Notes under the pieces: model-generated | The model's database searches: none | The model's input: the letters and a program-made list of their open reading frames with translations, nothing else | What the model was told of the DNA's origin: nothing | Part shown: positions 6,656 through 14,906 of the stretch, piece by piece | Position numbering within the stretch: the stretch's first letter is position 1 | Layout: every line of letters starts with the position of its first letter | Translations under genes and position numbers: made by a program | Assembly: GCA_018267585.1 (NCBI GenBank) | Contig: JAFDYE010000904.1 | Coordinates: forward strand, 1 to 33,051 | Direction: 5' to 3' | Origin: Bacteroidota bacterium | GTDB taxonomy: Bacteria; Bacteroidota; Bacteroidia; Chitinophagales; Chitinophagaceae | Length of the DNA: 33,051 nucleotides

Positions 6656-8194
6656 TTAATAGCCGGGGTTCTGACCCAACCCCGGATTAACCTGCACCTC
6701 CCTCGAAGGCACCGCATAGATCAGCTTATTCTGCGTCACATTATACGACTGCGGCAACAGATACGGCAACATCGCCTTCTGCTTCACCCCATACGCACTC
6801 ATCACCGTGATCGCCTGCCCCGTCCGTACCAGGTCAAACCACCGCTTGTTCTCAAACGCCAACTCCACCCTCCGCTCATGCGCGATCGTATCCCTCAGGC
6901 TCCCCTGATCCGTCACAGTAGACGGAGCCAGTCCAGCCCTCGCCCGCACCTGGTTCAGATACGGCAACGCCGCCGCCGGCTGCCCCTGCTCATTCAACGT
7001 CTCCGCCAGCATCAGCAGCACATCCGAATAACGATAGACCGGCCAGTCATCATCGGTATTATAGACAAGCGGCGTCTTCAATGGCAGATGCAACTGCTTC
7101 TTGACAAATTTCTTATACAACTCCCCATTCTCCGCCGCCGTATCCGGATTCAAAATGCTCATCACCCCCTCCGGCTGAAAATCCGCATTGTCATCCAGCC
7201 GACCCTTCACCACCCCAACGCTGACATCCAGCCGCTTATCCCCCTTCTCATAGCTGCTGATCAGGTCATCCGTCGGCGTGTTCCACCCACCCTCGGTATT
7301 GGCGTAGTCCACACCCAGGATATTCTGCGTATGCGGCGTGACCGGAATAAAATAGTAAATGAACTGGCTCGCCTGGTTGTCCGTACCCGTCTTATACTGC
7401 ACCTCAAAAACCGACTCCTGGCTGTTCTTATTCGCCGGATCAAATACCGCAGCATAGTCCGGCAATAGCCCATAACCCATCTGCGTCACCGACTGCAGCA
7501 GCGGCAGCGCCTTGTCATACTGATGCAGCGTCATATAGACGAAAGCCAGCTCCGTCGCCGCCATACCCTTCGTCACACGACCCGTCCCCGGAAACCCCGA
7601 AGGCGGCGCCAGCTTCGCAACCGCATCCGTCAGATCCGCGATGATCTGCCCATAAACACTGTCCACCGGCGACCGCCCCAAAAAGGCGTTCTTCGCATTC
7701 GTCACCTCATGCAGATACAACGGCACCGCCCCAAAACACCGGACCAGCTCAAAATAATAGTGCGCCCTCAACGCCTTCGCCTCCCCCGTGATCTGGTTCT
7801 TCACCGAATCCGCCATATCCGTCGGCGGACTAGCCAATTTATCCAGCACAATATCGGTCCGCTGAACCCCGCTGAAATCAGCCGTCCACAAAGCAAGTAT
7901 CGTTGGGTTGGCCGAATTGTCCAGGAAATCCGACAGCTGCTCGCTCGTCGCACCTCCCCGGTCCTTCGAATTATAGTCATAATGCGTATTGTCCGAACGC
8001 ATCTCCTCCATATAAAAGGCTACATTGGCCGCATCCCTCAGCGGACCATAAGCCCCCGCCAACGCCTCCTGAAAGTCGGAAGTACTCTTAAAAAAATTCC
8101 CCTCATTTACCTGCCCCTCCGGATAACGCGTAACAAAATCCTTCTTACAGGCCGCGAAGACCACGACCGCCAGAACAATAAGAATATATTTCAT
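6656..8194 (-). CDS. SusD/RagB family glycan-binding lipoprotein
   Basis: With ATG at 8194 the protein has 512 residues and begins MKYILIVLAVVVFAAC, a lipoprotein signal peptide with the lipid-attachment Cys at 16; ATGs at 8200 and 8218 are alternatives. The mature N-terminus (KKDFVTRYPEGQVNEGNFFKS) and the TPR-rich body are typical of SusD. So is the C-terminal LPYLNQVRARAGL...ERRVELAFENKRWFDLVRTG region (about 420-480), and length is normal for the family. SusD proteins sit on the cell surface over a SusC barrel and bind glycan for import. The gene starts 10 nt after the susC stop, so the two are almost certainly co-transcribed. The ligand is not readable, but the adjacent GH78 suggests a rhamnose-containing glycan. 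Confidence 0.95.
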   Translation of the reverse strand: MKYILIVLAVVVFAACKKDFVTRYPEGQVNEGNFFKSTSDFQEALAGAYGPLRDAANVAFYMEEMRSDNTHYDYNSKDRGGATSEQLSDFLDNSANPTILALWTADFSGVQRTDIVLDKLASPPTDMADSVKNQITGEAKALRAHYYFELVRCFGAVPLYLHEVTNAKNAFLGRSPVDSVYGQIIADLTDAVAKLAPPSGFPGTGRVTKGMAATELAFVYMTLHQYDKALPLLQSVTQMGYGLLPDYAAVFDPANKNSQESVFEVQYKTGTDNQASQFIYYFIPVTPHTQNILGVDYANTEGGWNTPTDDLISSYEKGDKRLDVSVGVVKGRLDDNADFQPEGVMSILNPDTAAENGELYKKFVKKQLHLPLKTPLVYNTDDDWPVYRYSDVLLMLAETLNEQGQPAAALPYLNQVRARAGLAPSTVTDQGSLRDTIAHERRVELAFENKRWFDLVRTGQAITVMSAYGVKQKAMLPYLLPQSYNVTQNKLIYAVPSREVQVNPGLGQNPGY

Positions 8195-8204
8195 AAGCAT
8201 CGCT

Positions 8205-11200
8205 TTAAAAGTTAACATTCGCCCCTACCATAAATACCCTCGGCACCGGATACGACCCATTGTCCGTCCCACCCGTCGTAGCCGCATCCTTCGTATCGTT
8301 CACCTCCGGATTCTGCCCCGGATACTTCGTGAACATAAATGCGTTCTGAACACTTCCATACACCCGTATTCCCTTGATCGCATGCAGCCACTCGCGACCA
8401 AAACTATATCCCAGCGTTATATTCTTGACCGCCAGATAGTCGCCGCTGAACACCCACGTCGAATTGATCGTCCGGTACAGCTCCGTCGTATTCGCCAGCG
8501 TCCTCGGCACCCTTCCATTCCCCGGATCTGACTCGCTCCTCCACCGGTTCTGCATCTGCTTGTCGACATTAAAAACCCCATCCAGGTTATACAAATTCTG
8601 CAGATTCGTATTCGCTATCTTATTCCCCACCTGCCCGGCAATGACTACACCAAGATCGAAATTCTTATAGGTGAAGTTGTTCGACATCCCGTAAATGAAC
8701 TTCGGATTCGTCCTCCCGATAAAGGTCCGGTCATCGATATTGATCGTATCGTCTCCATTGACATCCTTCATCTTCGCCGTACCTATAGCCGACGTCGCCT
8801 CCTTGGGAGACTTGTCAAAATCGGCCTGGTTCATATACAGACCTTCGAACTCATATCCATAGAGCTCCCCGATCCGGTGACCGACCGCCGTCCGGTTATA
8901 ATCGCTGTACTGGTTGAAACCCCCGATCGGCGTCCCGTTGACAAGCGATATGACCTTGTTGTCGTTAAAGGAAATATTGAAATCCGTCGTCCAGGTGAAA
9001 TTCTTCGATTTGATATTGTCTGAGCTGATCTGTATATCATGACCCCATATACGAAATGCGCCCTCATTGTACTGGATCGACTCGTACCCCGAGGCATAGG
9101 GGACAGGCAGCGGCGTCAGCATCCCCTCCGTTCGCTTGTTATAATAATCGTAACTGATATTGATCCGCCCACGCAACAGCGTTAGTTCCGCTCCGATATC
9201 CAGCTGCTTGGACGTCTCCCAGGTGAGCTCCGAATTGCCCAGGTTCGTGATCGACTCACCCAGCGTCGTCGCGCCGTTGAAGACATAATTGGTCGCGCTC
9301 AGCAGCGATACCCACGTGTAATTCCCGATATTGTTGTTCCCCGTCAACCCATAGCTGCCCTTGAACTTCAGAAAGTTCAGCACGTCCGACTTCGGAAAGA
9401 ATTTCTCATCACTCGCCACCCAGGCGACACTGACGGACGGAAAGGTCCCGTATTTCTTGACCTCCCCGAATCTCGAGCTGCCGTCATTCCTTATCGTTCC
9501 CGAAATATAGTAGCGCTTTTTATAGTCATAGTTGATCCTCGCCAGCGCCGAAGCCAGCGTCCACTCCTGGCTGTTGGTCGTCCCGGTAGTCGTCGTAGCG
9601 GCCTGGATAAAAGGCGTCTCGTCCGTCGCAAATCCCGTACCCGTCACCGTCCGCAACGTCTGATAGAATTTCTGGGTAGTATACCCCGCCAGCACCTCCA
9701 GCGAATGATCGCCAAAACGCCCATTGTAGTCCAGCGTATTCTCATTGAGCCAGGAGTAGGAGTTATTGGAGTTGTTCATTGCCGTGGACTGCGTCGGCGA
9801 CCGCGGCGGCACCTGCCCGAACAGCCCGAACTGTGTTCCGTAATACGCATTGTAGTCCTGCGTAAGGATATTCCCGTTAAAGCTCGACCGCGCCTTCAGT
9901 CCGTGCAAAACCTCCACTTCAGCATAGAGATTGCCCAGGAAGTGAAAATTCGTCTGGTCATTGTCCATGATCTCCGCCTGCTGCAGATAATTGGGCAGCT
10001 TATACATGCCGTATGAAGCCGTGGACAGGATCCACTTCCCGTCCTGCGTCTTCGGCTGTACGAGCGGCGAGCTGAGGTCCGCCCCCGCCACTACCTGCCG
10101 GTTGCCATTCAGCCCCAGCAACCCGCCCCTCGTGTTGTGATCGATCTGATAGGTAGGCGCCAGGTTAAGACCGATCTTTATCCGCTCATTCGGCCGGTAC
10201 TCGGCATTGGTACGGAAAGCATAACGTTTCGTCCCGGTATTGTAAAGCACCCCGTCCTGATTGAAATAGTTCATCGTCGTACTGGAAGACAGCTTATCGG
10301 TACCGATAGACATATTGACCGTATAATTCTCCATCGGCGCAGTACGGACCAGCGCCTTGTACCAGTTCTCCCCCTTGCCATACTGATCCGGATTGGCATA
10401 ATCCGCCGGTACGGTCGCCGCTCCCGTTGCAGGATTGACCCAGTTCTCGTATTTTATCTTGTCCTCATAGTATCCCTTCATATACGTGGCAAACTCCTTC
10501 GCGTTCATCAGGTTCGGTTGTCCCCTGTTCGGCACCGCCTGGAGACCATAGTACGCATTGACGCTGATGCTGCTCTTCCCGATCTTCGCAGTCTTTGTCG
10601 TGATAAGAATAACCCCGTTGGACGCACGGCTGCCATACAGTGAAGTCGCAGCCGCATCCTTAAGTACACTGTACGACTCGATCTCGTCCGGATTGATCAG
10701 GTTAATATCCCCCGTCCCTCCTGCAGCATCGCTGTTCACCGGCTGTCCATCTACGACTACAAGGGGCTGATTCCCCGAGTTCAGAGAAGCCGCACCCCTT
10801 ATCCGAAATACAATTGACTGGCCGGGCACCCCGCTGGTCTGCTGGATCTGTATGCCCGCAACCTTGCCCTGCAGCTTCTGACCAAACTCCGTAGCATTGA
10901 TATCCCTGACATCCACAGCATCGACCTTGGACACCGAGCCGGTAATATCCCGCTTCAGCTGCTTCCCATAACTGACCGTCACCTGCTCAAGTGTATTTTC
11001 TTCCTTTGTAAGAGTAAGGTTAATGGGCAGCTTACTGTCTACGCTGACCTCCGTCGTCTTATACCCCACATGGCTGAACACCAGCGTCTGCAACGGCGCC
11101 ACCAGGATGGAAAAATTACCCGCACTATCGGTCTGCGCAACCTTCGTCGTCCCCTTGATCGTAATGCTGGATCCCGATTGATCGGCACCGCCGCCCGCAA

Positions 11201-11480
11201 GTGTTATCTTCCCCGTGATCTTCACCTTGTTGCCGCTGGTATCGCCGATCGACGTGTCAGCCACCGCAGCGGAAGAGCCCGCGGACGAATCTCTGAGATC
11301 GGAAGCCCTGAGCTTCGCCGTATCCTTTACCGGTTTGGAAGGCACAGTATCCCGCCGCGGCGGGGACTTCTTGCCGGTAGTATCCTGCGCCAAAGAAGTC
11401 AAAGTCATTAAGAATAATAGCAATAAGGCGCCTCCGGCCCTGATGGACGCGGGGACCCGGGCTGATGTATAAATTGTCAT
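8205..11480 (-). CDS. SusC/RagA family TonB-dependent outer-membrane transporter
   Basis: This 1091-residue protein has a signal peptide (residues 1-31, hydrophobic GGALLLLFLMTLTSLAQ). An unusual low-complexity linker (about 32-85) has repeated DT dipeptides, charged residues and Ser/Ala. A carboxypeptidase-regulatory-like domain follows (about 88-160, VKITGKITLAGGG to FSHVGYKTTEVSV). Then come the plug (GKQLKRDITGSVSKVDAVDV; VVDGQPVNSD; SYSVLKDAAATSLYGSRASNG, about 170-300) and a long beta-barrel ending in GANVNF. The SYSVLKDAAATSLYGSRA stretch is a SusC hallmark. It imports glycan fragments across the outer membrane using TonB energy. I see no STN domain and no obvious TonB box. It is followed by susD after 10 nt and preceded by a 340-bp non-coding leader. 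Confidence 0.96.
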   Translation of the reverse strand: MTIYTSARVPASIRAGGALLLLFLMTLTSLAQDTTGKKSPPRRDTVPSKPVKDTAKLRASDLRDSSAGSSAAVADTSIGDTSGNKVKITGKITLAGGGADQSGSSITIKGTTKVAQTDSAGNFSILVAPLQTLVFSHVGYKTTEVSVDSKLPINLTLTKEENTLEQVTVSYGKQLKRDITGSVSKVDAVDVRDINATEFGQKLQGKVAGIQIQQTSGVPGQSIVFRIRGAASLNSGNQPLVVVDGQPVNSDAAGGTGDINLINPDEIESYSVLKDAAATSLYGSRASNGVILITTKTAKIGKSSISVNAYYGLQAVPNRGQPNLMNAKEFATYMKGYYEDKIKYENWVNPATGAATVPADYANPDQYGKGENWYKALVRTAPMENYTVNMSIGTDKLSSSTTMNYFNQDGVLYNTGTKRYAFRTNAEYRPNERIKIGLNLAPTYQIDHNTRGGLLGLNGNRQVVAGADLSSPLVQPKTQDGKWILSTASYGMYKLPNYLQQAEIMDNDQTNFHFLGNLYAEVEVLHGLKARSSFNGNILTQDYNAYYGTQFGLFGQVPPRSPTQSTAMNNSNNSYSWLNENTLDYNGRFGDHSLEVLAGYTTQKFYQTLRTVTGTGFATDETPFIQAATTTTGTTNSQEWTLASALARINYDYKKRYYISGTIRNDGSSRFGEVKKYGTFPSVSVAWVASDEKFFPKSDVLNFLKFKGSYGLTGNNNIGNYTWVSLLSATNYVFNGATTLGESITNLGNSELTWETSKQLDIGAELTLLRGRINISYDYYNKRTEGMLTPLPVPYASGYESIQYNEGAFRIWGHDIQISSDNIKSKNFTWTTDFNISFNDNKVISLVNGTPIGGFNQYSDYNRTAVGHRIGELYGYEFEGLYMNQADFDKSPKEATSAIGTAKMKDVNGDDTINIDDRTFIGRTNPKFIYGMSNNFTYKNFDLGVVIAGQVGNKIANTNLQNLYNLDGVFNVDKQMQNRWRSESDPGNGRVPRTLANTTELYRTINSTWVFSGDYLAVKNITLGYSFGREWLHAIKGIRVYGSVQNAFMFTKYPGQNPEVNDTKDAATTGGTDNGSYPVPRVFMVGANVNF

Positions 11481-11569
11481 AAACAGCCAATGATTTTAGT
11501 GTTAAGCTCAATGTTATGTTCATACGCGCAACAGACCATGCCTTTCAGGCAGGCGGAGCCACGCGCTTC

Positions 11570-11604
11570 AACCGGAGCTGAATCCGGTTCATTTTTTTCA
11601 ATTT
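11570..11604 (+). terminator. Plus-strand terminator-like hairpin upstream of susC
   Basis: AACCGGA and TCCGGTT form a perfect 7-bp stem with a 6-nt loop (11570-11589), followed on the plus strand by CATTTTTTTCAATTTTT. It looks like an intrinsic terminator for plus-strand transcription, yet both flanking genes are on the minus strand. Confidence 0.4.
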
Positions 11605-11712
11605 TTAGCGGCTAACTGAGGAGATGGGGGCCATCAGAATTTCTGTACTCTCCGGCTCAAGGCTCTGGGTGGTAGGACTCGTCCAGCTATGCCACAAACA
11701 AATACCTTGCCA

Positions 11713-11733
11713 CTACGAATACGTGTTTCGTAG
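11713..11733. promoter_or_regulatory. Dyad CTACGAA-N7-TTCGTAG upstream of susC
   Basis: A perfect 7-7-7 inverted repeat spans 21 bp, about 230 bp upstream of the susC ATG. It could be an operator for a dimeric regulator or an RNA hairpin; its role is not assigned. Confidence 0.35.
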
Positions 11734-11820
11734 ACAGCGATATGCCCCCGTAAAATTGGTTAAAATTCTGTACCCTTCGGCTATGCGTCCGGTACTATCC
11801 CGACCAGGTCCGGTTTGGGA

Positions 11821-12861
11821 TCAGAGGATATTTTTCCCCACGGATACACATATCCTTGTACCCTTATCGATCTCGCTATGGATACTCAGCTCCCCGTTGA
11901 TGGAGGCTGCTCGCTCCCGCATACGCACGAGCCCGGACTTTGACTTATGCTGTTCGACATCAAAACCCTTACCATCATCCGTGATCACCATCTGCAGCAC
12001 GTCCCCATTTTCTTCGACCACAACCCTCACATAGCTCGCCTGTCCATGACTAAGCGTATTTATTAAGCATTCCTGACAGATCCTGAACAGATCGGTCTTA
12101 ACCTCCTCGCTCAACGAAGATTCATCAAAAGAACCTTCATAACGGCACGTCAATCCGTTCATCACCGAAAACTCCCGGCAATACCAGTCCAGCGTCGCGC
12201 CAAGACCGAGATGCACCAGCATATTCGGACTTATGGAAAAAGATATCCTCCTTATCGCCTTCACCAGTTGCTGCCCTACCTGCGACGCATGCTCGATCCT
12301 CGTACGGGCCACAGGCGAGAGTTCGAAAGCATTGCTCTTTATCCACTCGACGTCCGACCTTAATACCGCCGCCAGATGCGCCAGCTCCTCGTGTAATTCG
12401 TTCGCCAGCGTCTTCCTGTCTTCTTCAATGCTGCTCTTAAAATGGGTTGCCAGCCCCTTGAACTTCTTATACTTCTCCGCTGTTTCAAGTTCGGTCTCCT
12501 TCCGCTCGGTAATATCCTTTGCTATGGCAAACACGACCTCATCCTCCGGAAAATAGATCGAGGTCCATTCCAGCCACAGCGTTGCACCGGCCTTCGTCAC
12601 ATACCGGTTCTGAAAATTCAATAGCTTCTTCCCCCGCAATAGCTCGGACCTCCGCAGCGCAGTAAATTGTTTGTCCTCGGGATGAATAAAAGTGGAGATA
12701 GGCACCGACATCAGTTCCTGCTCGCTATAGCCCAATTTCTCGATGACGGCCTGATTCACCCTCTTAAAAAACCCATTGCGATGGGCAATGCAGACCAGGT
12801 CGGGAGTTCTTTCGAAGAAATTAGATACAGACAGGTCAGGTTGTTGCAGATTTGGGGTCAT
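11821..12861 (-). CDS. PAS-domain sensor histidine kinase (HisKA_3/NarX type)
   Basis: The first ATG is at 12861, giving 346 residues; a TTG three codons earlier is a less likely start. Residues about 15-125 form a PAS domain with the typical exit AIAKDITERK. A dimerisation segment follows with phosphoacceptor-like LANELHEELAHLAAVL (H157). A GHKL ATPase comes next, with N-box ECLINTLSHGQ (N268) and G-box DDGKGFD (about 295-301). No membrane segments or signal peptide are present, so it is cytosolic. NarX/DegS-type kinases usually pair with LuxR-type regulators, but none is adjacent. It follows the DUF2264 gene by 59 bp on the same strand, so it may be the last gene of the sensor/regulator operon and could feed another signal into it. 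The PAS ligand is unknown; no flavin-binding LOV motif is visible. Confidence 0.9.
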   Translation of the reverse strand: MTPNLQQPDLSVSNFFERTPDLVCIAHRNGFFKRVNQAVIEKLGYSEQELMSVPISTFIHPEDKQFTALRRSELLRGKKLLNFQNRYVTKAGATLWLEWTSIYFPEDEVVFAIAKDITERKETELETAEKYKKFKGLATHFKSSIEEDRKTLANELHEELAHLAAVLRSDVEWIKSNAFELSPVARTRIEHASQVGQQLVKAIRRISFSISPNMLVHLGLGATLDWYCREFSVMNGLTCRYEGSFDESSLSEEVKTDLFRICQECLINTLSHGQASYVRVVVEENGDVLQMVITDDGKGFDVEQHKSKSGLVRMRERAASINGELSIHSEIDKGTRICVSVGKNIL

Positions 12862-12920
12862 TTGCACCAATTTACCGATTTTTCTTTATCCGCCCGGGGT
12901 CATCCGATGCCCCTTCCGGC

Positions 12921-14123
12921 TTATTTAATGTCCAATGCATGATCCGCCCTGACGCTGTCCATCCCGCCCCAGACTTTCACCGACGTCCAGGCCGCCCCCG
13001 GAGACGCCCAGAAAGGGTCCCCCACGCCAAGACCCATCGGCAAAAAAACCTCCGCACACAGATAGAGACTCCCCCCTGTTATATACCCGTCTGCCAGTCC
13101 CTCCTGATGCCCATGCAAGCCGATGTTCAGCCAGCCCTGCGCACCAAAAGTCCCCGGCGCCCCAAGGGTCTTTTTTATGACCGCCGTCAGCGCCGAACGC
13201 ACCTGCCCCGGCGACAGAGAGACTGGCAACTGCCCGCGCAACGCCATATCCGCCAGATGATGGAACGCCCCGCACCGGTAAGTGATCGAACGCCCCGTCA
13301 CCGGATAGCTGCCGTCAGCATTGATCATCCGCTCCTGAAGCTCCGCATATCGTTTGGTTATCCTGTCCAGCTTCTCCGCAAAGCTCCGATACCTCGATCC
13401 GGCCACCGCAACCACCAAAGAAAGATAGGGCTGTATCACATAGCTGTTGTAGTAGTCATCATGATAGCTCATCCCATCGGAAAAATTGCCATCCCCCACA
13501 TACCAGTGCTCCGAGAACTGCCGCACCGCATACTCGATCCGCACCGGGTCATAGTCATACCCATACTTGCAGAAAAAACTCTCTATCATCGCTGAGAACA
13601 ATACCCAGTTATTATAGGGAGGTACGGTAGCCCTCGTCATCCTCAACGCCGTCACCACCCGTGCCTTCACCGCCGTGTCCAGGTGCTCCCACAACCACGG
13701 ACAACGGATCAGTCCCAACGCAAAAAAAGAGGCATCCACCAGGGGCTGAGCCCCCGTCCACACCATATAGTCCTTCGATAAAGGATTGACCGAGTTATCA
13801 ACCGCCTTCAATGCCCACTCCCTGTATTGACGCCGGAGCCCGACCTCCTCCCTCCCTCCCCCTTCCGAGTTCAGCCACGGCCCGATCCCGCTGAGCAGCC
13901 GCCCCCAGGCCTCCAGATAGGTCACCCGGCTTCGCGTCTCTTTGTTATCCACGATCCGCGACAACACCACGGGCATCGTCTCCCGCAGACGCCCATCCGC
14001 CAGCGCCGACAACACCGGCCTGGCCACCTTGTCCATATAATCCAGCCAAACCTTCCGATCCTCCTGGGCGTAGCCGCACCCGCTCAACATCACAAAAATG
14101 ACAAGCAATATTCTCTTTTCCAT
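12921..14123 (-). CDS. DUF2264 lipoprotein, probable carbohydrate-active enzyme
   Basis: The ATG at 14123 gives 400 residues with a lipoprotein signal (MEKRILLVIFVMLSGCG; Cys16); an ATG six codons upstream is less likely. Family features are dense: YLEAWGRLLSGIGPWL, then NNWVLFSAMIE, then DGNFSDGMSYHDDYYNSYVIQPYL, then DGSYPVTGRSITYRCGAFHHL, GWLNIGLHGHQEGLADGYI and GSLYLCAEVFLPMGL. The fold is expected to be an (alpha/alpha) barrel. I recall that DUF2264 relatives include CAZy GH154 beta-glucuronidases, which I cannot verify here. It starts 24 bp after the response-regulator stop, inside the sensor/regulator operon and next to a rhamnosidase locus, which fits a role on the same glycan. It would act as a membrane-anchored periplasmic or surface enzyme. 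The exact reaction is inference. Confidence 0.85.
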   Translation of the reverse strand: MEKRILLVIFVMLSGCGYAQEDRKVWLDYMDKVARPVLSALADGRLRETMPVVLSRIVDNKETRSRVTYLEAWGRLLSGIGPWLNSEGGGREEVGLRRQYREWALKAVDNSVNPLSKDYMVWTGAQPLVDASFFALGLIRCPWLWEHLDTAVKARVVTALRMTRATVPPYNNWVLFSAMIESFFCKYGYDYDPVRIEYAVRQFSEHWYVGDGNFSDGMSYHDDYYNSYVIQPYLSLVVAVAGSRYRSFAEKLDRITKRYAELQERMINADGSYPVTGRSITYRCGAFHHLADMALRGQLPVSLSPGQVRSALTAVIKKTLGAPGTFGAQGWLNIGLHGHQEGLADGYITGGSLYLCAEVFLPMGLGVGDPFWASPGAAWTSVKVWGGMDSVRADHALDIK

Positions 14124-14147
14124 CCCCCGAATATACAACAACCATCC

Positions 14148-14906
14148 TCAATATTTGAAATGCTCCTTCACCTTGGTCAGAAACAGCTCCTTTTTTCGCC
14201 GGCTTACCTCGATCTCCATTCCATTGCTCATGATCACCGTCCCCCCCTCGCCGCGGATATATTCCTTTACATGCAGAAGATTGATGAGATAGGATTTGTG
14301 GATCCGGAAGAATATTGTATCGGCCAACAGACGGTCATAGTCGAATAACGGCTTGGAGATGATGACAGTCTTATTGTCCACAAGCCGGAATATGGTATAG
14401 CTCCGCTGCGCCTCGCAGTACACGATCTCTTCCAGCTTGACCACCGAAAAGCCCTTCAACGTCGGCAGACAAAGCCGCATCTCCATCGGCGATCCCACTT
14501 TATTGATATTGTGCAGCAGCGTTTCCGTCTGCTCAGGGTCCCTCTCCTGCCTCACCCTCTCCTTCGCCCTCATCACGGCTTCGATCAGCCGGTCCTCATC
14601 GACGGGCTTCATCAGGTAGTCCACCGCGCTAAACCGGAGAGCCTGCAGGACATACTCATTGTGAGCGGTAACAAAGATGACCTTGAAGTTCATCTCGCTC
14701 AGGCCGGCCAGCATCTCCAGCCCGCTCTTCCCCGGCATCTGCACATCCAGGAACACAAGGTCCGGCCTCAGCTCGCCTAACTTCTGTTCCGCAGTCGCGG
14801 CATTTGGACAGGTAGCCACGACCTCTACTTCCGGGCAGTGAAGCTCCAGCAGCTTCATCAGCGTTCTTATGCCATCCGGCTCGTCGTCAACCAGGATTGC
14901 TCTCAT
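14148..14906 (-). CDS. LytTR-family response regulator
   Basis: This 252-residue protein has a receiver domain (1-120) with acidic pair D7/D8, phospho-acceptor D54 in VFLDVQMPGKSG, T/S switch in FVTAHNE and the lysine in YLMKPVDED. A LytTR DNA-binding domain follows (about 145-250), with IVYCEAQRSYTIF, then FFRIHKSYLINL and a closing SRRKKELFLTKVKEHF. It should be phosphorylated by the sensor kinase encoded immediately upstream: the ATG overlaps that gene's TGA by 4 bases (ATGA), the usual sign of a translationally coupled two-component pair. LytTR proteins bind tandem 9-bp direct repeats; a pair of that type occurs upstream of the kinase gene at 18797-18826. Confidence 0.95.
   Translation of the reverse strand: MRAILVDDEPDGIRTLMKLLELHCPEVEVVATCPNAATAEQKLGELRPDLVFLDVQMPGKSGLEMLAGLSEMNFKVIFVTAHNEYVLQALRFSAVDYLMKPVDEDRLIEAVMRAKERVRQERDPEQTETLLHNINKVGSPMEMRLCLPTLKGFSVVKLEEIVYCEAQRSYTIFRLVDNKTVIISKPLFDYDRLLADTIFFRIHKSYLINLLHVKEYIRGEGGTVIMSNGMEIEVSRRKKELFLTKVKEHFKY

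Larger units (their letters stand above)
11481..11820. other. Intergenic leader region upstream of susC
   Basis: These 340 bp contain no credible gene. They hold two short dyads (11570-11589 and 11713-11733). They also hold a pair of similar segments around 11638-11655 and 11765-11781 sharing TTCTGTAC and CGGCT. No exact TAnnTTTG with a spaced TTG was found on the minus strand, so the susC promoter could not be placed. No LytTR-type tandem site was recognised here. Confidence 0.6.

Noticed and set aside
11826-11842. TTTTCCCCACGG resembling the reverse complement of the LytTR repeat core
   Set aside because: It lies in the coding end of the PAS kinase gene, lacks the GTT core on the complementary strand and has no partner at 21 bp.
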